From assembly GCA_046565985.1 (NCBI GenBank), contig JBKHXN010000005.1:1-9130 (forward strand): a stretch of 9,130 bases of DNA, written 5' to 3'. Both the position numbers and the translations under genes were made by a program. Source of the stretch: Polycyclovorans sp046565985. GTDB lineage: Bacteria; Pseudomonadota; Gammaproteobacteria; Nevskiales; Nevskiaceae. This document shows positions 1-6,178 of this stretch, piece by piece. Within the stretch, counting starts at the first letter, position 1; each line of letters begins with the position of its first letter. Under the pieces are notes generated by a model. It was not told the DNA's origin, did not search any database, and was given only the letters and a program-made list of their open reading frames with translations.

Positions 1-135
1 ATCCCCAGCGTCTTTGATCCGCATGTGGCCGCCGATGTTGCCTCCGCAGTTGCCGCTGCCGCCCACGCTGCAAACGTGGCAACTTCAGCGGAACCGGACA
101 CTGCGGCTCCCGTTGCCGCCCTGGCCAGCGCCTGA
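1..135 (+). CDS. C-terminal fragment of a probable malic enzyme (partial)
   Basis: An open frame runs from the first base to TGA at 133-135 and encodes the last 44 residues of a protein whose start lies outside the window. It opens with IPSVFDPHVAADVASAVAAA, which resembles the C-terminus of NAD(P)-dependent malic enzymes, where an 'IPxxFDPR' segment is followed by an alanine-rich helix. It ends in a low-complexity Ala/Thr/Pro tail. A malic enzyme oxidatively decarboxylates malate to pyruvate, which fits the position 37 nt before malate synthase on the same strand and probably in the same transcript. The assignment rests on this short motif and the context. No cofactor-binding or catalytic part is visible, so NAD versus NADP preference cannot be judged. 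Another dehydrogenase with a similar C-terminal helix is possible. Confidence 0.5.
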   Translation: MPSVFDPHVAADVASAVAAAAHAANVATSAEPDTAAPVAALASA

Positions 136-172
136 TTCACCGCCTGACTCCAGCACAAGGAAAGGACCAGAA

Positions 173-1756
173 ATGGCCATCACTGTCACAGACCCCCGGC
201 CCATCGACCGCGCGGAGGAAATCCTCACCCCCAAGGCCCTTGCCTTCGTGGAGGAACTGCACAACCGCTTCGCCGGCACGCGCAACGAACTCCTGCAGGC
301 CCGCGCCGCCAAGCGGCAGCGCGTCGCGGAGACCGGCAAGCTGGACTTCCTGCCGGAGACCAAGGACGTGCGCGACGGCGACTGGAAGGTTGCGCCCGCC
401 CCGGCCGCCTTGCAGGACCGCAGGGTCGAGATGACCGGGCCGGCCTCGCCGGCGAAGATGGCCATCAATGCACTGAACTCCGGCGCCAAGGTGTGGCTCG
501 CGGACCTCGAGGATGCCAGCACCCCCACCTGGGGCAACGTCATCGACGCCATCCTGAACCTCCGCGACGCCGCCCAAGGCACCCTCAGCTACACCTCGAA
601 CGAGGGCAAGGAGTACCGGCTCCGCACGGACGCGCCGCTCGCCGTCGTGGTGGCCCGCCCCCGTGGCTGGCACATGCAGGAAAAGCACCTGCTGGTCAAC
701 GGCGAACCGGCCGTCGGTGCGCTGGTGGACTTCGGCCTGCACTTCTTCCATGTTGCCAAGCAGCTGGTGCTCAATGGGCAGGGACCGTACTACTACCTGC
801 CCAAGATGGAAAGCCACCTCGAAGCCCGTCTCTGGAACGATGTGTTCGTCTTCGCGCAGGACTACCTGGGACTGGGCCAGGGCACCGTCAGGGCCACTGT
901 GCTGATCGAGACCATCCCGGCAGCCTTCGAGATGGACGAGATCCTCTACGAACTGCGCGACCACGCCTCGGGCCTGAACGCCGGCCGCTGGGACTACCTG
1001 TTCAGCATCATTAAGTACTTCCGCGACGCCGGCGGGGAGTTTGTCCTGCCGGACCGCGCCTCCGTTGCCATGACCGCACCGTTCATGCGGGCGTACACGG
1101 AACTGCTGGTCAAGACCTGCCACAAGCGCGGCGCCTTCGCCATGGGCGGCATGGCCGCGTTCATCCCCACCAAGGATCCGGCAAAGAACGAAGAGATCTT
1201 CGCCAAGGTCGCCGCCGACAAGCTGCGCGAGGTCAAGAATGGTCATGACGGCACCTGGGTGGCGCATCCGGGCCTGGTGCCGGTGGCCATGAAGGTCTTC
1301 GACACCCACATGCCCACGCCCAACCAGGTGCACAAGCAGTTCAACTACGGCATCAAGGCCGCCGACCTGCTGAAGAAGCCGGAGGGCCAGATCACCGAGG
1401 CCGGCCTGCGCAACAACATCAACGTGGGCGTGCAGTACACCGAGGCCTGGATCAACGGCAACGGCTGCGTGCCCCTGCACAACCTCATGGAAGATGCTGC
1501 CACCGCCGAGATCAGCCGCACCCAGGTCTGGCAGTGGCAGCACTACGGCACCCGGCTGGCGGACGGCCGCACCGTGACGCCCGCCCTGATCCTGCAGATT
1601 CTGGACGAGGAACTGGCCGGCATCCGCAAGCAGATGGGTGACGCGCGCTACTACGCCAGCCGCATGATCGAGGCCGCCGGCCTGATGGCGCGCATGTCCA
1701 CGGCGCCGACCTGCGAGGACTTCCTGACCTTGCCCGGCTACCGTTACCTGAACTGA
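173..1756 (+). CDS. aceB: Malate synthase A (glyoxylate cycle)
   Basis: This cytosolic enzyme condenses glyoxylate with acetyl-CoA to give malate and CoA, the second step of the glyoxylate shunt. The product is 527 residues, close to the 533 of E. coli AceB. The malate synthase signature RDHASGLNAGRWDYLF is intact at residues 262-277. The conserved catalytic arginine lies in RPRGWH (R164), and the catalytic-base aspartate lies in LMEDAATAEI (D441). The protein ends with the family-typical LTLPGYRYL. I chose the ATG at 173 because the purine-rich AAAGGA at 161-166 sits 6 nt upstream and the N-terminus fits the family. The frame is open back to about 14, but that extension is a Pro/Leu-rich shadow of the upstream gene. 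aceA follows after 49 nt with no terminator between, so the two are probably co-transcribed. Family assignment is near certain. Confidence 0.97.
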   Translation: MAITVTDPRPIDRAEEILTPKALAFVEELHNRFAGTRNELLQARAAKRQRVAETGKLDFLPETKDVRDGDWKVAPAPAALQDRRVEMTGPASPAKMAINALNSGAKVWLADLEDASTPTWGNVIDAILNLRDAAQGTLSYTSNEGKEYRLRTDAPLAVVVARPRGWHMQEKHLLVNGEPAVGALVDFGLHFFHVAKQLVLNGQGPYYYLPKMESHLEARLWNDVFVFAQDYLGLGQGTVRATVLIETIPAAFEMDEILYELRDHASGLNAGRWDYLFSIIKYFRDAGGEFVLPDRASVAMTAPFMRAYTELLVKTCHKRGAFAMGGMAAFIPTKDPAKNEEIFAKVAADKLREVKNGHDGTWVAHPGLVPVAMKVFDTHMPTPNQVHKQFNYGIKAADLLKKPEGQITEAGLRNNINVGVQYTEAWINGNGCVPLHNLMEDAATAEISRTQVWQWQHYGTRLADGRTVTPALILQILDEELAGIRKQMGDARYYASRMIEAAGLMARMSTAPTCEDFLTLPGYRYLN

Positions 1757-1805
1757 GCACCCTTTTAGTACTTCTTTGTCATTTACCCCGAGAGGAACCG
1801 CTGCA

Positions 1806-3113
1806 ATGACCCGCGAAGAGCAAATCAAGGCCCTTGAGAAAGACTGGGCGACCAATCCCCGCTGGAAGAGCGTCAAGCGCGCCTATTCCGCCGCCGACGT
1901 CGTGCGTCTGCGTGGCAGCGTCCAGATCGAGCACACACTCGCCAAGCGCGGCGCGGAAAAGCTCTGGAAGCTGGTCAACGGCGAGGCCAAGAAGGGCTAT
2001 GTCAACGCCTTTGGCGCCATCACCGCGGGCCAGGCCATGCAGCAGGCCAAGGCCGGTCTGGAAGCCGTGTACCTGTCCGGCTGGCAGGTCGCGGCTGATG
2101 GCAACACCTCCGAAACCATGTACCCTGACCAGTCGCTGTACGCGTATGACTCGGTACCGACCATGGTCCGCCGCATCAACAACACTTTCAAGCGCGCCGA
2201 CGAGATTCAGTGGTCGCGCGGCATCGAGCCGGGCTCCAAGGAATACGTGGACTTTTTCCTGCCGGTCGTGGCGGATGCCGAAGCCGGTTTCGGCGGCGTG
2301 CTCAACGCCTTCGAGCTGATGAAGAACATGATCACCGCCGGCGCCGCCGGGGTGCACTTCGAAGACCAGCTCGCGGCCGTGAAGAAGTGCGGCCACATGG
2401 GTGGCAAGGTGCTGGTGCCGACGCAGGAAGCGATCGAGAAGCTCACTGCCGCACGCTTCGCCGCCGACGTCATGGGCGTGCCGACCATCGTGCTCGCCCG
2501 TACCGACGCCGAGGCCGCCAACCTGCTGACCTCCGATCACGATGCCAACGACAAGCCCTTTGTCACCGGCGAGCGCACCTCGGAAGGTTTCTACCGCGTC
2601 AAGAACGGCCTCGAGCAGGCCATCTCCCGCGGTGTGGCCTACGCGCCCTACGCCGACCTGGTGTGGTGCGAGACCGGCACGCCGGACCTGGGCTTTGCGC
2701 GCGAATTCGCGCAGGCCGTGCACAAGGCCTGCCCGGGCAAGCTGCTGTCCTACAACTGCTCGCCCAGCTTCAACTGGAAGAAGAACCTGGACGACAAGAC
2801 CATCGCCAAGTTCCAGGACGAGCTGTCGGCGCTGGGCTACAAGTACCAGTTCATCACGCTGGCCGGCATCCACATCAACTGGTACAACACCTTCCAGTTT
2901 GCCCATGCCTACGCCCGCGGCGAAGGCATGAAGCACTACACGGAAATGGTGCAGGAGCCGGAGTTCAAGGCCCGCGAGAAGGGCTACACCTTCGTGTCCC
3001 ACCAGCAGGAAGTGGGCGCCGGCTACTTCGACGACGTAACCACCGTGATCCAGGGCGGCAGCTCCAGCGTGAAGGCGCTGAGCGGCTCCACGGAAGAAGA
3101 GCAGTTCCACTGA
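1806..3113 (+). CDS. aceA: Isocitrate lyase (glyoxylate cycle)
   Basis: This cytosolic, Mg-dependent enzyme cleaves isocitrate to succinate and glyoxylate, bypassing the two decarboxylating steps of the TCA cycle and allowing growth on acetate or fatty acids. The product is 435 residues, matching the short E. coli-type enzyme (434). The family signature KKCGHM is present with the catalytic cysteine at residue 195. SGWQVAADGN near residues 92-101 and YNCSPSFNW near residues 316-324 are the other conserved active-site segments. The C-terminus STEEEQFH also matches the E. coli form. I chose the ATG at 1806 because AGAGGA at 1791-1796 is a good ribosome-binding site 9 nt upstream. An in-frame TTG at 1776 would add ten residues without family support. 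It is the last gene of the malic enzyme-aceB-aceA unit. No aceK follows. Confidence 0.98.
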   Translation: MTREEQIKALEKDWATNPRWKSVKRAYSAADVVRLRGSVQIEHTLAKRGAEKLWKLVNGEAKKGYVNAFGAITAGQAMQQAKAGLEAVYLSGWQVAADGNTSETMYPDQSLYAYDSVPTMVRRINNTFKRADEIQWSRGIEPGSKEYVDFFLPVVADAEAGFGGVLNAFELMKNMITAGAAGVHFEDQLAAVKKCGHMGGKVLVPTQEAIEKLTAARFAADVMGVPTIVLARTDAEAANLLTSDHDANDKPFVTGERTSEGFYRVKNGLEQAISRGVAYAPYADLVWCETGTPDLGFAREFAQAVHKACPGKLLSYNCSPSFNWKKNLDDKTIAKFQDELSALGYKYQFITLAGIHINWYNTFQFAHAYARGEGMKHYTEMVQEPEFKAREKGYTFVSHQQEVGAGYFDDVTTVIQGGSSSVKALSGSTEEEQFH

Positions 3114-3130
3114 GCGTATCCGCAGCATCC

Positions 3131-3162
3131 AGAACCCCCGGCCCGTCCGGGGGTTCTTTTTT
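3131..3162 (+). terminator. Intrinsic terminator after aceA
   Basis: A perfect 11-bp inverted repeat (AGAACCCCCGG at 3131-3141 and its complement at 3147-3157) encloses a 5-nt loop and runs into six T residues at 3157-3162. It starts 18 nt after the aceA stop codon. Stem GC content and the T-run make it a strong Rho-independent terminator that closes the glyoxylate-shunt operon. Confidence 0.93.
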
Positions 3163-3229
3163 GTTGCAGGCGTTCCCGTTGCCCGGCGCGCACCTTAAGA
3201 TGCCGGCATAACCATCATCGGGAGCCAAC

Positions 3230-3781
3230 ATGCAGCGTGTACTCAAATATCTGGTGCTGGGGACCGCCCTGCTGGCGCTGGCCTTGCTGGGGCTGGGGTT
3301 TGCGCTGCCGGACACCGCGCGCATCACGCGCAGCACCGAGATCCAGGCCCCGCCGGAAACGGTCTTTGCCCTGTTGAACGGCTTCTCCCGCTTCAACGAA
3401 TGGTCGCCGTGGGCTCAGCTGGACCCGGGCACGCGCTACCGGATCGAAGGTCCGGAGAGCGGGGAGGGAGCCCGTCATCTGTGGGAGAGCGACAACCCCA
3501 GCGTCGGCAGCGGGTCACAGGAAATCATCGAGAGCCAGCTGCCCCGGCGCATCGTCATCCAGCTGATCTTCAGCGGTTTTGACAGCGACAACCTGTCCAT
3601 CTACGAGCTGGAGCCCCTGGCCGACGGCCAGGCCACACGCCTGCACTGGATCTATGAAACCGACGTCAAGGGCAGCCTCATGGGCCGCTACTTCCTGCTG
3701 GCGCTGGACGGCCTGATCGGCGCCGATTACGAGCGCGGCCTGGCCCGGCTCAAGGCCCTGCTGGAGCGCCCGCCGGGCTGA
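3230..3781 (+). CDS. Membrane-anchored SRPBCC (polyketide cyclase/START-like) family protein
   Basis: The 183-residue product has a hydrophobic N-terminal segment at about residues 5-27, rich in Leu and Ala, which is a single membrane anchor or an uncleaved signal. The rest, about residues 33-180, reads as an SRPBCC fold. TRSTEIQAPPETVFALL is the typical first strand and helix, followed by FNEWSPWA, then alternating strands and a C-terminal helix ending in GLARLKALLE. The SRPBCC fold forms a deep pocket for hydrophobic ligands, but the substrate of this subgroup is unknown and I assign no reaction. GGGAG at 3220-3224 precedes the ATG by 5 nt. The gene lies between two intrinsic terminators, so it is probably transcribed alone. 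No clear promoter could be picked in the short upstream gap. Confidence 0.85.
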   Translation: MQRVLKYLVLGTALLALALLGLGFALPDTARITRSTEIQAPPETVFALLNGFSRFNEWSPWAQLDPGTRYRIEGPESGEGARHLWESDNPSVGSGSQEIIESQLPRRIVIQLIFSGFDSDNLSIYELEPLADGQATRLHWIYETDVKGSLMGRYFLLALDGLIGADYERGLARLKALLERPPG

Positions 3782-3800
3782 TCCCAGGCGGCGTTACAGG

Positions 3801-3828
3801 AAAGCCCGCAGTCGCCTGCGGGCTTTTT
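3801..3828 (+). terminator. Intrinsic terminator between convergent SRPBCC and phoX genes
   Basis: A perfect 11-bp stem (AAAGCCCGCAG at 3801-3811 paired with 3816-3826) with a 4-nt loop leads into a five-T run at 3824-3828. It lies 20 nt after the SRPBCC stop and 17 nt before the end of the phosphatase gene on the other strand. On the + strand it is a good terminator. In the - direction the tail is only TTTCCT, so it would stop phoX transcripts less well. Confidence 0.9.
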
Positions 3829-3844
3829 GTTGCTGCAGCGGGCT

Positions 3845-6004
3845 TCAGACGCCGATCTCGCCGCCGTCGTCACGGGTGATGACGATGGTGGCCGAGCGCG
3901 GCCGCGCCGTCGGGCTGGTGTTGACCACGGTGGCATCGGCCCCGTTGCTGCCCACCGGCCAGTGGCTCTGGAAGCTGGTCAGGTTGCCGCGTTCGCCCGG
4001 GTGCTGCACGTTGACGAACATGGTGCGGTTGTCCGGTGTCATGTCCACGCCGGTGATCTCGCAGCCCGGCGTACCCACCAGGAAGCGCGCCAGCTGATCC
4101 GTGCCCAGCACCTTGCCCACCGGGGCATTCACCGTCTTGCTGTTGGTGCCCACGGTGGAGGTGATGGACTTGACCTCGCCGTCAGAGACCGTACCGGGGA
4201 TGGCGGCCAGCATCATGCAGTTGCTGACATCGGTGAAGGCGCCATCGTCGGTCTGGATCCACAGGATGCCGCGGCTGTCGGCCCAGAGTCCGTCCGGCGA
4301 GGAGAAATCATTCTCCGCAGTGAGCTGCGAGACGTTGACGTTGCTGGTGTCAGCGCCCGCCTCGGCGCCGAACAGGAAGATATCCCAGCTGAAGCTGCGC
4401 GCATCACCACGGCCGCCGGCTTCGCGCCAGCGGATGATGTGGCCATTCGGGTTGCCGGTCTGCGTGGCGGCACTGATGAAGCTGCCCTGGGCGCTGCGCG
4501 TATCGGTGTAGGCGCGGGGGTTGGCGGCGTCCACGGCCGAAACCGGGCGGTTGCTCAGTACATTGTTGGTGAGGGTCAGGAAGACCTCGCCGGTGATCGG
4601 GCTGACCGTGCCCCATTCCGGGCGATCCATGCGGGTGGCGCCCAGGGCGTCGGCCGCCTGACGGGTATAAACCGCGATCTCGGCGGCCGAGAAGTCGAAC
4701 AGCAGCGGGTTGGTGGTGCTCAGTTCCAGCCACTCGCCGCTGCTGTCGTCATTGAACTTCGCCACGTAGAGGGTGCCGCGGTCCAGATACTTGTCGCCGA
4801 TCTCCAGCCCGCCGCTGGCGTCCGCGGGGTTCCAGTTTTCGGCCGAGACGAACTTGTAGATGTATTCGCCGCGGGCGTCGTCGCCCATGTATACCACCAG
4901 CGGCTGGCCCGAGACCGCTGGCGCAAACCAGGCGCCCTCGTGCGAGAAGCGGCCCAGGGCAGTGCGCTTCTTGGGTGTGACGCTGGGGTCGTAGGGGTCG
5001 ATCTCCACGCAGTAGCCGAAGTGGTTGGGCTCGTTGCGGAAGTCCTCTGCGGCGCTGGCGCCGGTACGGGAGGCATTGAAGCGTTTCTGCAGGTTGCCAC
5101 CGTCGGTTGGCGTATCCCAGCCGCGGTAGTTGAAGCCGGTGCGGGTGGAAACGATGCCATAGCGTGTCAGCTCGGGGCTATCGCTGGCGCTGTCGTCGAG
5201 CTTGAAGTAGGCAAACCAGTTTTCCTCGCCCGACAGATACGTGCCCCAGGGCGTATAGCCGTGGCCGCAATTGTTGAGCGTGCCAAAGCTCACGTCACCC
5301 ATCGGCGAGAGCTGGGTGGTCAGCAGGGCCGAGCCACGGGCCGGGCCGCTGATCTGCATCTCGCTGTTCACATGCCAGCGCTTGTTCTGGCTGGCGCTGC
5401 GGTCCACGCTCCAGACGCCGCCCTCCTGCCGGACCTTGATGACGGCCACGCCGTGGGCAAACTGTTCCTTGACGACCTCCGCCAGGGGCCGCACGCCGGC
5501 GGTATCGGTGGGCCCGGCCACGTGCAGATAATCATCGGTCAGCGCCTCATGGTTGATGGCCAGCAGGCCTTCGCTGGAACTGCCGCTGCCCTTGGGGAAG
5601 GGGTAATAGGCCATGGCGTCGTGGTGATCGCCGGCGCGCCGGTCCCAGTTGCCGTCGTCGGAGCCGTCGTTGGCGTATTCGGCGATGCCGTCCACCAGCG
5701 GGTCGCCCAGGGCAAACAGCACGCGCGCCGAATAGCCGGCGGGCAGGGTGACGCGATCTTCCAGGCTCTTGGCAACCGCTTCAAACCCCAGCCTGGCGGG
5801 CAGCATCACGCCGCTGCCGGTGAGCGGGTTGCTGTCGCTGCTGCTGCAGCCGCTGCCGAGCAGGCTCAGGCCCGTTGCGGCGCTCAGGGTGGCAACGGTG
5901 GCGCCGCTGCGCAGTACGCTGCGGCGGCTCACCAGGGTATCGAGTACGGACTGGAAACTGGGATTGCTGGAAGTGTTGCTGTCTTCTACGGGATGATGGC
6001 TCAC
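3845..6004 (-). CDS. phoX: PhoX-family alkaline phosphatase (DUF839), Tat-exported
   Basis: PhoX enzymes are periplasmic or secreted phosphomonoesterases with an iron-calcium cofactor, used to gain phosphate from organic esters. The product from the chosen GTG is 719 residues. A twin-arginine signal is visible: SRRSVLRSG with R27-R28, then a weakly hydrophobic Ala/Thr/Leu stretch ending near C53 (GSGC). That cysteine lacks a clear lipobox, so lipoprotein status is uncertain. PhoX hallmarks follow: LLAINHEAL, NNCGHGYTPWGTYLSGEENW with C246 and E260-E261, and the C-terminal PRSATIVITRDDGG. The conserved cysteine and glutamates match the metal-binding region of characterised PhoX. I preferred the GTG at 6004 because GGGGAG lies 6 nt upstream and the N-terminus SHHPVEDSNTSSNPSF fits the family. 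A GTG at 6046 would add 14 residues but has no ribosome-binding site. The family is clear; the true substrate is not shown. Confidence 0.93.
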   Translation of the reverse strand: MSHHPVEDSNTSSNPSFQSVLDTLVSRRSVLRSGATVATLSAATGLSLLGSGCSSSDSNPLTGSGVMLPARLGFEAVAKSLEDRVTLPAGYSARVLFALGDPLVDGIAEYANDGSDDGNWDRRAGDHHDAMAYYPFPKGSGSSSEGLLAINHEALTDDYLHVAGPTDTAGVRPLAEVVKEQFAHGVAVIKVRQEGGVWSVDRSASQNKRWHVNSEMQISGPARGSALLTTQLSPMGDVSFGTLNNCGHGYTPWGTYLSGEENWFAYFKLDDSASDSPELTRYGIVSTRTGFNYRGWDTPTDGGNLQKRFNASRTGASAAEDFRNEPNHFGYCVEIDPYDPSVTPKKRTALGRFSHEGAWFAPAVSGQPLVVYMGDDARGEYIYKFVSAENWNPADASGGLEIGDKYLDRGTLYVAKFNDDSSGEWLELSTTNPLLFDFSAAEIAVYTRQAADALGATRMDRPEWGTVSPITGEVFLTLTNNVLSNRPVSAVDAANPRAYTDTRSAQGSFISAATQTGNPNGHIIRWREAGGRGDARSFSWDIFLFGAEAGADTSNVNVSQLTAENDFSSPDGLWADSRGILWIQTDDGAFTDVSNCMMLAAIPGTVSDGEVKSITSTVGTNSKTVNAPVGKVLGTDQLARFLVGTPGCEITGVDMTPDNRTMFVNVQHPGERGNLTSFQSHWPVGSNGADATVVNTSPTARPRSATIVITRDDGGEIGV

Positions 6005-6010
6005 GGTGGA

Positions 6011-6016
6011 CTCCCC
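6011..6016 (-). promoter_or_regulatory. Ribosome-binding site deciding the phoX start
   Basis: Read on the - strand this is GGGGAG, 6 nt before the GTG at 6004-6002. It is the only good Shine-Dalgarno match near the N-terminus, and it supports the shorter 719-residue protein over the GTG start at 6046. Confidence 0.65.
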
Positions 6017-6095
6017 AATCAGGTGGTGGCTGAAAAAATCACCCACGCACCGTAGAGAGCCCAGATGAAACTACCGCGATACTTTGATGAAAAAC

Positions 6096-6102
6096 ATGAC
6101 AG
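6096..6102 (-). promoter_or_regulatory. Possible Pho-box half-site upstream of phoX
   Basis: The - strand reads CTGTCAT, a perfect copy of the 7-bp PhoB half-site, about 92 nt upstream of the preferred phoX start. A full Pho box needs a second copy 11 bp further on. That position reads TTCATCA, a poor match, although TTTTCAT occurs with a 9-bp period. The context, a phosphatase gene, makes PhoB control plausible, but one 7-mer can arise by chance. Confidence 0.3.
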
Positions 6103-6178
6103 GCCCGTGCCGCAGGTACGCGCAGGTCTTACACTTCCTGCCCGCTCACTGCTGACTGTGCCCTGATCCTGCCCGGCC

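Noticed and set aside
1757..1805. Possible separate promoter or terminator between aceB and aceA
   Set aside because: The 49-nt gap has no hairpin with a T-run and no convincing -35/-10 pair. It holds only the aceA ribosome-binding site, so co-transcription is the simpler reading.
137..1876. A 579-codon open frame on the - strand antisense to aceB
   Set aside because: It mirrors the coding strand of a clear malate synthase. Its product is a Gly/Val/His/Ala-rich sequence with no recognisable family, as expected for the antisense frame of a GC-rich gene.
1779..3128. A 449-codon open frame on the - strand antisense to aceA
   Set aside because: It is fully covered by the isocitrate lyase gene and has low-complexity composition with no domain.
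2210..3211. A 333-codon open frame on the + strand overlapping aceA and its terminator
   Set aside because: It is an Arg-rich out-of-frame reading of aceA and runs through the terminator hairpin.
3164..3219. TAAGAT at 3195-3200 as a -10 box for the SRPBCC gene
   Set aside because: It matches only 4 of 6 and has no acceptable -35 box at 16-18 bp, so I did not call a promoter.
3827..6055. A 742-codon open frame on the + strand across the phosphatase gene
   Set aside because: It is the antisense shadow of phoX. The - strand frame carries all PhoX motifs and a Tat signal, while the + strand frame is Ala/Gly/Val-rich without motifs.
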